From: Gigantopelta aegis
Taxonomy: Eukaryota > Mollusca > Gastropoda > Neomphalida > Peltospiridae
Assembly (NCBI RefSeq): GCF_016097555.1
Contig: NC_054704.1
Coordinates: forward strand, 50,529,437 to 50,593,436
Length of the DNA stretch: 64,000 nt
Direction of reading: 5' to 3'
Made by a program: the position numbers and the translations under genes
In this document: positions 43,537 to 54,753 of the stretch, piece after piece
How the letters are laid out: each line of letters starts with the position of its first letter
Position numbering within the stretch: the stretch's first letter is position 1
Notes under the pieces: model-generated
Told to the model about the DNA's origin: nothing
Seen by the model: only the letters and a program-made list of their open reading frames with translations
The model's database searches: none

Positions 43537-44180
43537 GCCTGGCGATCTCGCCCCGTGTCGATCTCGCCCGGGGCGACTTCGCCAGGACTTATTTTCATCG
43601 TTAGGCGAAGTTATCATACATATTAGACTTGCTAGAAGACATATATTACAACATATATTATAGTATATATCTACTGTCATTATCAGCATGTTTTTGTGCC
43701 AAAACTAACAGGGTTATACCACTTATACTACTAGTTTTGTGTTGGGACACGCTGTGGCGAGATCGCCATATTTACTTCCGTGTTGCATGTCTGTTTAGCG
43801 AAGTCGCCAGTACATTATAACTCAACAATATTCAAGTTACAAGCTGTTTTATGTTTACTTCATTAAGTAAATACATGTGCAGTAGTCATGTTTTGATTTT
43901 CTTGTTGTAAAATGTAATACATTGGTAGTTTACATTTCTGACGATTTCACTTGCAAGCCGGGGCGAGATCGCCAGGATTTTCCAACGGAGCCTGGCGATC
44001 TCGCCCCGTGTCGATTTTGTTTTTTCTTGTTTAAGTTTACAGTTTACAGTTTATTATAATAAATACACGTAAAGTACACATTTATGGTTTGTTTCATCAT
44101 GTAATGTAACATTTTTTAAGTTTACATTTCTTATTATTTCACTTTTTCAGGCTGTGGCGAGATCGTCAGGATTTTCTCAG
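43537..44180. repeat. Cluster of GC-rich hairpin repeats
   Basis: GCCTGGCGATCTCGCCCCGT occurs at 43537 and 43989; the opposite orientation GGCGAGATCGCC occurs at about 43756 and 43962, and GGCGAGATCGTC at about 44155. The strongest hairpin pairs CGGGGCGAGATCGCCAGG (43959-43976) with its exact complement (43991-44008), 18 bp around a 14-nt loop; another near-perfect one spans 43539-43585. The AT-rich spacers also repeat (TTTACATTTCT before 43960 and 44150), so this is a diverged tandem array. Confidence 0.85.
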
Positions 44181-45040
44181 TGTAGCATTTTTATGTTGGT
44201 GAAGTTGTCACACGTTACTACGCAACTATTTGTCATAAGTGCACACTTTGATGTTCAATTTGGTATAATAAATATATGAACAAGACAACATTCATTTATT
44301 GTTTTGTTTTTATTGAACAGAACAGAGTGTTTTGTGACAACATAGTTCTTTCGCCGAAGATTATGTACCCATATATACTTTGGTACGTTTTCTCTCTCGC
44401 CTGTATCGAGTAATACCCAATGCCTTTGACCCTTCTTGAGTCATTACTACAGTTGACAGCTGCACAAAGGACCATTTTCCATTCATAGAAACGCGATTTC
44501 TCGCGAACAAAGATGTAATAACAATTAACTTAATCGATGATAAGAGCTTCCATTATGCGGCCATTACGTGTTTTCCCCACATGGCTGTTTCACCTGTGAC
44601 GTCACGCATGACTGTTGTAGTGTTACAAAAAGAAGAGTTCCGTTTTTTACTTTCGTACACGGTTGAGCTCGTTTTTAAATATAAATATATATTTTTTTAA
44701 TTTATATATAATTTTCCCTTATACTTTGTAAGGCTATGAATCCATTTTATATGAAGCCCTGTCCGCTCCAGTACCCCTTTAAGTAATACAAATCAGTTTT
44801 ATAACTGAGCGTTTTTCAATGTGTTTTTTCTTCTAATCTGTATTTCCGATGTTTTGACGTACCTACGTAGTCCGATACATTTGCCGTCAACACAGCAACT
44901 GAGTTTATGACAAATGTATCGAACTACAAACAACGCTGCATAGTTAATCGTTTGTAAACGTGACACAATATTAATAATACGTGAATAATATAATATATCC
45001 ATAGTTCTTTTTTTTAACGCCTGTATCAGATATGTAAACT
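44181..45040. other. Spacer, nothing recognised
   Basis: Includes a CRE-like TGACGTCACG near 44597, not tied to any gene start. Confidence 0.35.
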
Positions 45041-45059
45041 TAAATAAATAAATAAATAA

Positions 45060-45127
<68 letters not shown>
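45041..45127. repeat. (AAAT)n and (TA)n microsatellite
   Basis: About five TAAA units followed by about 31 TA units. Confidence 0.95.
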
Positions 45128-45133
<6 letters not shown>

Positions 45134-45510
45134 TATGTCACAATGTGTGAAAATGAATATATAATCGTGGGTTAATTCGTTATCTACCACCTACAGGTAA
45201 GGTGAGAGAATGGGGTTAACTGACCTAACAATGTGGTACATGCTATTTGGCTAATATCAGGGCTTTACATTGTACAAAAGCTGCACATGTACTATATATG
45301 CTGGGGGTAGTTTTAGCAAAACTTATAAACTTCAGATTTTAATTTTATCAGGGTAGATTTTCCATTTTATATGTAATGTTACATGTAATTTCAGCTAAAT
45401 AAATGCCTTCTTATGCAGACACTGAAAATTAAATATGAATATTATCTAAATGATCAGGGTATATTTACAATTTGTTATTTGTAATTTTCATTTTCTATTT
45501 TTGTAAAAGT

Positions 45511-45735
45511 GGGGCGGGACATAACCCAGTAGATTAAGCAATCGCTTGATGATAGGTCGGTCTGGGATCAATCCCCATTGGTGGACCCATTGGGCTATTT
45601 CTTGTTCCAGCCAGTGCTCCACAACTGGTGTAACAAAGACCGTGGTATGTACTATCCTGTCTGTGGGATGGTGCATATAAAAGATCCCTTCCTGCTAATT
45701 GAAAATATATATCTATGTGGTCCTTAATATGGTAT
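45511..45735 (+). mobile_element. SINE A copy with partial B-type tail
   Basis: Head GGGGCGGGACATAACCCAGT, core CCTGTCTGTGGGATGGTGCA and AAAAGATCCCTTCCTGCTAA, then ATGTGGTCCTTAATATGG, which is the SINE B tail. The end is lost. Confidence 0.8.
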
Positions 45736-46069
45736 ATTAATTTATGTATTTGTTAGCTATTGTATATTTCAGCTAAGTAAACACCTTCTTATGTAGACAT
45801 TAATAATTAAATATGTATATCCATTATCTAACTAATAAGGGTAGATTTTCAAACTATAAGAACTTTTTTCTTCTATTTTTATTAGTATTATTTTTTATTT
45901 TTTTTTTTTTTTTAACTATTTGTGAATAACCTTACTGTATGTATACTATCAGTGCTAGGGATAGTTCTAGGAAATTGAGACACTTAAGATTTCAATAGGG
46001 TGGATTTTATAGTACCTAACTACCGAGGGTACATTATCATCCACCGAGGGTACTTTTCCCTTAATATAA

Positions 46070-46408
46070 CCGGTCTCGGTGGCGTCGTGGTTAGGCCATC
46101 GGTCTACAGGCTGGTAGGTACTGGGTTCGGATCCCAGTCGAGGCATGGGATTTTTAATCCAGATACCGACTCCAAACCCTGAGGTGTGCTCCGCAAGGCT
46201 CAGTGGGTAGGTGTAAACCACTTGCACCGACCAGTGATCCATAACTGGTTCAAAAAGGCCATGGTTTGTGCTATCCTGCCTGTGGGAAGCGCAAATAAAA
46301 GATCCCTTGCTGCCAATCGGAAGAGTAGCCCATGTAATGGCGACAGCGGGTTTCCTCTCAAAATCTGTGTGGTCCTTAACCATATGTCTGACGCCATATA
46401 ACCGTAAC
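46070..46408 (+). mobile_element. SINE B copy
   Basis: Head CCGGTCTCGGTGGCGTCGTG with B-box-like GGGTTCGGATCCC, core AAAAGATCCCTTGCTGCCAA, tail CCATATGTCTGACGCCATAT. It ends at ACCGTAA where the MITE nest begins; no clear target duplication. Confidence 0.85.
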
Positions 46409-47366
46409 ACAAACTTACATATTAAATATATTTTCTTGTTTAGAATATCAGTGTCTGTATATTCAATGTGTTTCTGATCATCTTAAAGGGACATTCCTGA
46501 GTTTGCTGCATTGTAAGATGTTTCCGACTAATAAAATATTTCTACGATTAAACTTACATATTAAATATATTTTCCTGTTTGGAATATCAGTGTCTGTATA
46601 GTCAATGTGTTTCTGGTCGTCTTAATATTTGTAAGACGACCAAACTGGATTGTGTCTTCAAATAATTTCGTACGTACGAAAAAATAATATTTTAGGAAAT
46701 AAAATTACATTTAACCTAGTACAAATATTAGAACGATCAGAAACACATTTAATATGCAGCCACTAATATTTTATGCAGAAAAATATATTTGATATGTAAT
46801 TACAATCGTTAAAAAGTCTCTGCTAGTCGATAACATCTTAAAAATTGCAGCAAACTCGGGAATGTCCCTTTAATATTTGTAAGAAGCCCAAACTGGATTT
46901 TGTCTTCAAATAATTTCGTACGTACGAAAAAATCTTTTTTAGGAAATAAAATGAAATTTAACCTAGTACAAATATTAGAACGATCAGAAACACATTTAAT
47001 ATGCAGCCACTAATATTTTATGCAGAAAAATATATTTGATATGTAGTTACAATCGTTAAAAAGTTTCTGTTAGTCGATAACATCTTAAAAATTGCAGCAA
47101 ACTCGGGAATGTCCCTTTAATATTTGTAAGAAGCCCAAACTGGATTTTGTCTTCAAATAATTTCGTACGTACGAAAAAATATTTTTCAGGAAATAAAATG
47201 AAATTTAACCTAGTACAAATATTAGAACGACTAGAAACACGTTTAATATACAGCCACTAATAATTTATGCAGAAAAATATATTTGATATGCAATTACAAT
47301 CGTTAAAAAATTTCTGTTAGTCGATAACATCTTAAAAATTGCATCAAACTCAGGAATGTTCCTTTA
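46409..47366. mobile_element. Nested TTAA MITEs with three right halves
   Basis: Order: partial left half (46409-46482), TTAA, full left half beginning AGGGACATTCCTGAGTTT (46487-46622), then three right halves starting TAATATTTGTAAG at 46623, 46871 and 47118, each ending in a GT(C/T)CCTTTAA boundary. Right halves are 247-248 bp and contain the 16-bp palindrome TTTCGTACGTACGAAA. In the uninterrupted copy at 59704 the internal site reads CGTCTTAATATTTGTAAG, and here AGGGAC starts exactly after the TTAA of that site. This fits successive insertion of the element into its own internal TTAA. Confidence 0.8.
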
Positions 47367-47586
47367 AAACAGTTTTTAAAAGACATACATGGTTGCAAAG
47401 AACAGTATAAAATATAATGTCATACATCCATAATTCCAAAATCACTATTAAAATATGACCAAAAAATTTCGCCAAAAGAATGGAATATATATTATAATAT
47501 ACCTTATAAATGTCTAAGAAACTAAATTGTACGGTGATTTCAATACACAATATTGCATCGAATTAATGCAAAAAAATAGTTTTCTA

Positions 47587-48115
47587 TATAAAACCCATTA
47601 CTTAGTCTCCGAAAAGTGCACGTTTTGTAACCTCTTACCAGAAACACCGCAAGACTTATTCTATGATTGAGTCTATGTTAGACAGCTATGGCACGATGTG
47701 GCAAACTGGATATACGACTCTAATGGCGACCAACTAATTCTCAATAAAGATAAGTTATTAACAACATTCCTAAAAATAATATAAATATATTGACAGACTT
47801 AGAAGCAGAACGTGAAATAAAATATTCAGAGGTTTTAACTTGTCTAAAAACTATGAAAAATTAGTCCTGGCTCAGATAGTTTTACTACAGAGTTTATCAA
47901 ATTCTTTTGGCTAGATTGTGGTATATTCATTATTAGATCCGTTAATTACAGCTATCTTATAAATGAAATGTCAAATACAAAAAAATTTGGAATAATTACC
48001 CAAACCAAATAAACCTAAACAGTTTTTGAAAAATTGGCGACCAATTACATTAATAAAGTGTACCTATAAAGTAGCCTCTTTAAAACCGTTCTAGATAAAA
48101 TTATTGAAAAATATT
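47587..48115 (+). pseudogene. L1-like LINE fragments
   Basis: First a C-terminal piece (CTFCNLLPETPQDLFYD, then LWHDVANWIYD), then an N-terminal RT piece (EREIKYSEV, then with stops NKPKQFLKNWRPITLI-like text and YKVA). The order is rearranged compared with an intact LINE, so two fragments are joined. Related to LINE A. Confidence 0.75.
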
Positions 48116-48481
48116 AGACTGGATGTGACGGAACATGCTCTTATTTTTTCGCCTGTGGCGATGTTAATTGTTTTAGAGGGCCGTGTGCAGCTTGGTTACG
48201 TAATACCCCCGCGCGACGGTGGTAGAGCAGCGTCCCAATATGCACTTAGACAAGGTGTGGAGGCCATGTCGCCAGTAGTTACGTAATAACTCCGGTAGTG
48301 CGGTTTACGACCGGGGTATTTCTAGCGAACTGGCGACTGTAAGTCTGGCCATCTAAGAAAAAATACCGTCCCTGGGAGTTGTGGAAATATCACATGATAG
48401 GTGAGGTACCGCGTTGTGCCCCCAGGCGATATTCGCTGTCTCTGAGATTTTTGAATAAATAGATAGGATTTTAGATATATC

Positions 48482-48590
48482 GGTCCTGTCCTGGACAGAG
48501 GGAACCGGCCAAGGCCGGTCCCTGTGGCCAGGATAGGCGTGTGCTACAACAGCTTGCTCTGAATGTGCACGTAAATCTCTTTAAAAAAAA
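48482..48590 (+). mobile_element. SINE 3' tail
   Basis: CTGTCCTGGACAGAGGGAAC, CCGGTCCCTGTGGCCAGGAT and GTGTGCTACAACAGCTTGCT, ending TAAATCTCTTTAAAA; it lacks a head. Confidence 0.55.
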
Positions 48591-48938
48591 GAAGATATAT
48601 CGGGGGAGAAACATTGGAAGGCTCCCGGGAAACGTTGTCCGACTGGACTGGTAAATATATTTTTCTGCTCTGTTGTATAACCTTGATGTGATTGATGTGA
48701 CTTTAAATATTTTAATACTGTATTATACCAATATTCTTTAGACAGTGTCTCCGGTAATCTGACGAAGTAAACTGTAGGCTTCACTGTATTGACACGTGAC
48801 AAGATGGCGGATGGGAGGTCAGAAAATCTGGTGCTGCAAAAACTGTCTGCTTTTTGAAGATATATACAGGTATACAATGACTAATAAGCTCTCTGGAGAT
48901 ATACTGGCAATGACGCGGTATCTTGGTAGTTGTTTAAT

Positions 48939-49723
48939 ATGACAAAAGGTGGTAAAACAGCTAAACAACCCTCAAACCGACGATCTTCTGGAATACCAAC
49001 AATGGCGTCCGCCAACGTAAACAAAGACCCCACCCAACAAAAGTCTGTGAACTCAAACCCTACACTGGTAGCACAAGTACCCCAGTTTTCTTACGTCTAT
49101 AATCCACAAATGCCAATGTCATTTCCACCAGGCTCTATGAATACAAGCGCCACACCTGTTCCTCACGCTGGTACAACCAACAATTTAATGTACATACCAC
49201 AAGGTCCAAGGTCGGGGGGGGGGGGGGTTGGGGGGGGGGGTGGGGGGTGGTGGGGGGGGGGGGGGGGGGGGGGGTGGGTGGGGGGTGGGGGGGGGTGGGG
49301 GGAAGGTGGGGGGGGGGGGGGGGGGGATAACCCCCCAAACAAAATTGGGGGAAAACAGTGGAGGAAATTCGGGCAGTTTTTATCTGGGTAAAATATCGGG
49401 CAAATCAACCTCTCCAGCCCCCCTAAATCAAAGAGTCCCCATACGCCCACGGGAAGGAGCTATACCCTGTGTATAGAGAGGCCAGAAGGAAGAACCAGAA
49501 AGCATTCCTCAAAGTGGACAGACTGTTTATTGATGGCAAGGAATACCTACCTGAAAGCCGCACATCTGAATATCACACCCCAACAGGACGCCAAGATATG
49601 GATGCCCACAGCAGTAGCAGAGCCCCACCCAGAAAGAGGAATAAAGTACAAACTCCCACCCCTGCCCCTGACTTTGCGGACAGAAATCCATTTGGTACAT
49701 TAGCCACTGCATCTTCTAGCTAG
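48939..49723 (+). pseudogene. LINE B ORF1
   Basis: ATG at 48939, then a basic, Ser/Pro/Asn-rich segment (MTKGGKTAKQPSNRRSSG ... VPQFSYVYNPQMPMSFPPG). A G-rich tract (49215-49327) replaces the middle and shifts the frame; one frame stops at 49389. The C-terminal part resumes in another frame as EARRKNQKAFLKVDRLFIDG and KEYLPES, ending SSS and a TAG at 49721. ORF1 of such LINEs normally binds RNA. The G tract may be partly a sequencing artefact. Confidence 0.65.
49215..49327. repeat. G-rich tract, ~113 bp
   Basis: Almost pure G with scattered T and A on this strand. Potential to form G-quadruplexes. Read-through gives Gly/Trp/Val-rich or Pro/His-rich frames with no meaning. Confidence 0.95.
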
Positions 49724-49819
49724 GACTGTCATGGAGGCACCAACTGTGTACAGCATAAAGTAACTCTTCCCTATACATCACAACATACCTGGCTAAATAA
49801 CACCCCAAATGTTTTTTGT

Positions 49820-52800
49820 GTGGCTCAGAGACAACTTCAACATGTCATATCTATTTGTAATGCAAATGAATATGCTAAGACAAATGAGGTACCTGAACTA
49901 AATCAAAACTATGCTGCGAAAAAAGATGATCTGTATCCCAATGGTTTGTATCATGTAAATAGCCAAATACCACATATCCCTTATTGCACCACAAGTGAAC
50001 AAATTGTGACTTATGATGTATCTAAACCCACTGATATGTATGACATAAACAGCCAAATATCAAATGTGATACCCTTTTACAATACAAGTGACTATTCTGT
50101 GACAAATAATGTACCCACAGGTAAATCCACAGAAACAAGCTATGTATCTAAACCCATTCACATGTATGATGTAAATAGCCAAACACCACATGTGACCCCT
50201 TATTGTACTACGAATGAACATATTGTGACCTATGATGTACCTAAAACCATTGATATGTATGATGTAAATAGCCAAATTCCACATGTGACCCCCCATTGTA
50301 CTACAAGTGAACATATTGTGACCTATGATGTACCTAAAACCATTGATATGTATGATGTAAATAGCCAAATTCCACATGTGACCCCCTATTGTACTACGAA
50401 TGAACATATTGTGACATATGATGCATCTAAACGCATTCATATGTATGTTGTAAATAGCCAAATTCCACATGTGACCCCCCATTGTACTACAAGTGAACAT
50501 ATTGTGACCTATGATGTACCTAAAACCATTGATATGTATGATGTAAATAGCCAAATTCCACATGTGACCCCCTATTGTACTACGAATGAACATATTGTGA
50601 CATATGATGCATCTAAACCCATTCATATGTATGTTGTAAATAGCCAAATTCCACATGTGATCCCCCATTGTACTACAAGTGAACATATTGTGACCTATGA
50701 TGTACCTAAAACCATTGATATGTATGATGTAAATAGCCAAATTCCACATGTGACCCCCTATTGTACTACGAATGAACATATTGTGACCTATGATGCATCT
50801 AAACCCATTCATATGTATGTTGTAAATAGCCAAATTCCACATGTGACCCCCCATTGTACTACAAGTGAACATATTGTGACCTATGATGCACCTAAAACCA
50901 TTGATATGTATGATGTAAATAGCCAAATTCCACATGTGACCCCCTATTGTACTACGAATGAACATATTGTGACCTATGATGCATCTAAACCCATTCATAT
51001 GTATGTTGTAAATAGCCAAATTCCACATGTGACCCCCCATTGTACTACAAGTGAACATATTGTGACCTATGATGCACCTAAAACCATTGATATGTATGAT
51101 GTAAATAGCCAAATTCCACATGTGACCCCCTATTGTACTACGAATGAACATATTGTGACATATGATGCATCTAAACCCATTCATATGTATGTTGTAAATA
51201 GCCAAATTCCACATGTGATCCCCCATTGTACTACAAGTGAACATATTGTGACCTATGATGTACCTAAAACCATTGATATGTATGATGTAAATAGCCAAAT
51301 TCCACATGTGACCCCCTATTGTACTACGAATGAACATATTGTGACCTATGATGCATCTAAACCCATTCATATGTATGTTGTAAATAGCCAAATTCCACAT
51401 GTGACCCCCCATTGTACTACAAGTGAACATATTGTGACCTATGATGCACCTAAAACCATTGATATGTATGATGTAAATAGCCAAATTCCACATGTGACCC
51501 CCTATTGTACTACGAATGAACATATTGTGACCTATGATGCATCTAAACCCATTCATATGTATGTTGTAAATAGCCAAATTCCACATGTGACCCCCCATTG
51601 TACTACAAGTGAACATATTGTGACCTATGATGCACCTAAAACCATTGATATGTATGATGTAAATAGCCAAACACCACATGTGACCCCCCATTGTACTACA
51701 AGTGAACATATTGTGACCTATGATGCACCTAAAACCATTGATATGTATGGTGTAAATAGCCAAACACCACATGTGACCCCCCATTGTACTACAAGTGAAC
51801 ATATTGTGACCTATGATGTACCTAAAACCATTGATATGTATGGTGTAAATAGCCAAACACCACATGTGACCCCCCATTGTACTACAAGTGAACATATTGT
51901 GACCTATGATGTACCTAAAACCATTGATATGTATGGTGTAAATAGCCAAATACCACATGTGACCCCCCATTGTACTACGAGTGAACATATTGTGACCTAT
52001 GATGTACCTAAAACCATTGATATGTATGATGTAAATAGCCAAATACCACATGTAACCCCCTATTGTACTACAAGTGAACATATTGTGACCTATGATGTAC
52101 CTAAAATCATTGATATGTATGATGTAAACAACAAAATATCATATATGACCCCCCATTGTACTACAAGTGGACATATTGTGGATAAGAATGTAACAAATAT
52201 GACTCCAAATTGTAGCACAAGTGAACATGTTGAGACCAATGATGCACCTGAATCCACCTATATATATAATGTAAATAGACAAATAAATTGTGAGACCCAC
52301 CATAGTAATACAAGTGGATATACACAGCCCAATACTGTGATCAGTGATGTACATCTCCTTAAAGCAAAGCATACATATGTTGTAAATAGCCATGTAACCC
52401 CCCACTGTTTTGCTATTGAACCTACCAGTGATACCCATGCACCTAACAGTTATTTTGTAAACAGCCAGGCTTCATCTTACACTATATATAATACCCAAAC
52501 CACTGATAACATAATAGACTATACCAATATGAAACACAACTGTATTTACTTAAAAATACTCAGTTTAAATGTCTGTGGCCTAAGAAACAAATTGGTTATA
52601 CCTGACTTTCTAAATTTTGTCTCACAATATGATATTCTATGCTTTACTGAAAGTAAAACTAATGAAAGTGATTGTTTATCACATTTAATTCCAGGTTACA
52701 CTCTACATTTCAATAACAGAAAAGGTAAAAGATCATCTGGTGGTATTGTTATTGGTGTAAGAAATGAACTGACCAACCTAGTTAAAATAAATGTAAAAAA

Positions 52801-52822
52801 TAACTCACAGTATATTTCATAG
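49820..52822 (+). pseudogene. LINE B ORF2, repeat region and start of endonuclease
   Basis: A 1,000-codon frame with no ATG near its start (the first codon of the open stretch is GTG). About 720 residues are 31-residue repeats (50185-52138) flanked by decayed copies on both sides. From about 52540 the frame becomes an AP-like endonuclease: ILSLNVCGLRNK (catalytic Asn), CFTESKT (catalytic Glu), SSGGIVIGVRN. It stops at TAG 52820-52822, after which the same frame continues, so a single nonsense change ended it. The endonuclease would nick target DNA for reverse transcription. Repeats before the endonuclease are not a usual part of this LINE class. Confidence 0.75.
50185..52138. repeat. Coding minisatellite, about 21 units of 93 bp
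   Basis: Each unit encodes 31 residues of the type CTTSEHIVTYDVPKTIDMYD then VNSQIPHVTPH. In the first part two subtypes alternate, one with TSEHIVTYDVPKTIDMYD and one with TNEHIVTYDASKPIHMYV, giving a 186-bp higher-order unit repeated about seven times; the last six units are a single subtype. Divergence between units is low and almost free of indels, so the array expanded recently and in frame. The antisense strand is open over the whole array as well. Confidence 0.95.
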
Positions 52823-53197
52823 TTTAGTATTTTAGACAAAGAGTGTATAGGTAATAGTGTAACTGCTGGTGTTGTGTATATTCCCCCAATTGGCTCACCA
52901 TACTTAAAAGTTGATACTTTTGATATTGTTGAAAATGAAATTTCCCAAATGACAGAACCAGGAAAACCTCTGCTCCTAATAGGTGATTTTAATGCAAGAA
53001 CTAGATGGATGCCCGATTACACTACACTTGATGATCATAATACTACATATATTAATAATGTTGACATGGAAACCTTTTTAAATGATATAGCAAAGCTTGA
53101 TACTTTAAATGTACCCAGGGACAGAGCAAGCCAGGATACGGGTAAGGTTAACAGCCATGGTTTCAGACTTCTTGATTTGTGCGAACATAATAATATA
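52823..53197 (+). pseudogene. LINE B endonuclease, middle part
   Basis: Same frame as the part before the TAG: GVVYIPPIGSPY, then LLIGDFNARTRW (D-x-N catalytic motif), then SHGFRLLDLCEHNNI, where the Tc1 element cuts in at a TA. Confidence 0.85.
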
Positions 53198-54689
53198 CTC
53201 TTCAAAAAAAGTAACGCAAAAATGAAATTTTCCTAATAAATATGGATGTGTGGAAACATTGTGTTCCGAACGCTAAGTATGTTGTGTAATGGAGCGTACC
53301 AAATGCATTTTCACCAGCAAAGTTGTTCGGAATTTGATGACCTTGAAGACAGGTGTGAAAAAGTTAACAATCGCAAAACCGCACCTGCGGTCAATTCAGC
53401 GATTTGAACGGTCGGCATGGTGTGCACGTGCAAGAGGCACAAGAAGCCCTATAAACGTGCAGGGTTCAGGACTTAGCTGTACTCAGTTTAAAACTGTCAG
53501 CGTAGCTTACAATGCCAAGACTGAATGAAGCACAGAGGAACAATGCTGTCGGACAATTGGAAGCAGGCGAATCCCAATCAGAGGTTGCGAGGCTTTTCAA
53601 TGTGTACCCTAGCACCATTTCAAGATTATGGATCCGCTACCAGGCGCATGGATCAACACGTGACCTTCGCAGATCCGGTAGACCACGTGTCACCACTCCT
53701 GCCCAGGATCGCTACATCCGGTTGCGCCACCTACGCCAAAGGACGATCACGGCTACCTCCACTCAATCTGCAATACCGGGACTGCGTAGGATCTCTGACC
53801 AGACTGTCCGGAACCGTCTACGAGAGGCAGGATTGCGACCCAGACGTCCTGTTAGAGGCGTGATTTTAACCCAGCAGCATCGACAGCTTCGACTACAATG
53901 GTGTCAAGCACACAGGGTATGGCCTCAAAGACGATGTAGACACGTGTGGTTCAGCGACGAATCGCGATTCATGCTCCGCAGACAGGATGGAAGGGCACGT
54001 GTCTACCGCCGAAGAGGTGAACGTTTTGCACGCAATTGCATACAGGAAGTGGACAGATTTGGTGGAGGAAGTGTGATGATGTGGGCAGCCATCTCTTACA
54101 ACGCCAGGACAGACTTGGTGCACATCAGGGGGAACTTGACAGCACAGCGCTATGTGGACGAGATCTTGCGCCCGTACGTCGTCCCCAACATGGCCAACGG
54201 CAACACTGTTTTCCAGCAGGACAATGCCCGTCCTCATACAGCGCGCATCACCGCAGCCTTCCTAGCAAACAACAACATCAATGTTCTTCCATGGTCCTCC
54301 AAATCCCCAGATTTAAACCCAATCGAGAATTTGTGGGATGAACTGGATAGACGTTTGCGACGACGACAACCCCAACCTCACACACTACAACAGCTGGCTG
54401 CCGCTTTGGAGGCCGAGTGGGCTACAATTCCGCAGGATGTCATCCGTCATCTGATTGCTTCGATGGGCAGGAGGTCCAAGGCAGTACTTGACTCTCATGG
54501 GGGTCACACTCGTTACTGACTGTACGTGACGTCAAACGGGACCTTGGGAACTTGGATGGCTGTTACAACAGCCTCTGTCAATGTTGTTTATCTGTGTCAA
54601 ATTGCAAGTTTCTGCCATGTTTCTTTCATGTATTAAACGATTTAGAAACATACAATGAAAATCTGGCTTTGCGTTACTTTTTTTGAAGA

Positions 54690-54690
<1 letters not shown>
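53198..54690 (+). mobile_element. Complete Tc1 element, copy 2
   Basis: 1,493 bp with perfect 23-bp inverted ends beginning CTCTTCAAAAAAAGTAACGC; TA on both sides (53196-53197, 54691-54692). Same architecture and nearly the same length as copy 1, but the ends differ by GTAACGC versus GAAACGC, so they are two subfamilies. It interrupts the LINE B endonuclease. Confidence 0.93.
53512..54519 (+). CDS. Tc1-like DD34E transposase, intact, copy 2
   Basis: 335 residues from the ATG at 53512 to GHTRY, without stop or frameshift. HTH region with STISRLWIRYQAHGSTRD and SDQTVRNRLREAG, AT-hook-like RSGRPRV, catalytic D149 (VWFSDESRF), D237 (QQDNARPHTA) and E272 (SPDLNPIENLW), 34 residues between the last two. 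It aligns residue for residue with copy 1 without gaps but differs at many positions. All known key features of an active Tc1 transposase are present; the leader between the left end and the ATG is 314 bp. It contrasts in GC content with the AT-rich LINE around it. Confidence 0.92.
   Translation: MPRLNEAQRNNAVGQLEAGESQSEVARLFNVYPSTISRLWIRYQAHGSTRDLRRSGRPRVTTPAQDRYIRLRHLRQRTITATSTQSAIPGLRRISDQTVRNRLREAGLRPRRPVRGVILTQQHRQLRLQWCQAHRVWPQRRCRHVWFSDESRFMLRRQDGRARVYRRRGERFARNCIQEVDRFGGGSVMMWAAISYNARTDLVHIRGNLTAQRYVDEILRPYVVPNMANGNTVFQQDNARPHTARITAAFLANNNINVLPWSSKSPDLNPIENLWDELDRRLRRRQPQPHTLQQLAAALEAEWATIPQDVIRHLIASMGRRSKAVLDSHGGHTRY

Positions 54691-54750
<60 letters not shown>
54691..54750. repeat. 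(TA)30 at the Tc1 insertion border
   Basis: Thirty TA units begin exactly at the right-hand TA target duplication of Tc1 copy 2 and run into the LINE. Confidence 0.95.

Positions 54751-54753
<3 letters not shown>

Noticed and set aside
49228..49476. Gly-rich or Pro-rich proteins on both strands
   Set aside because: Translations of the G tract only; not a silk, shell-matrix or collagen gene.
50060..52081. Antisense 673-codon gene
   Set aside because: An open antisense frame follows automatically from a stop-free 93-bp repeat; no start context or domain.
50185..52138. CRISPR-like array
   Set aside because: Units are contiguous coding repeats without unique spacers, in an animal genome.
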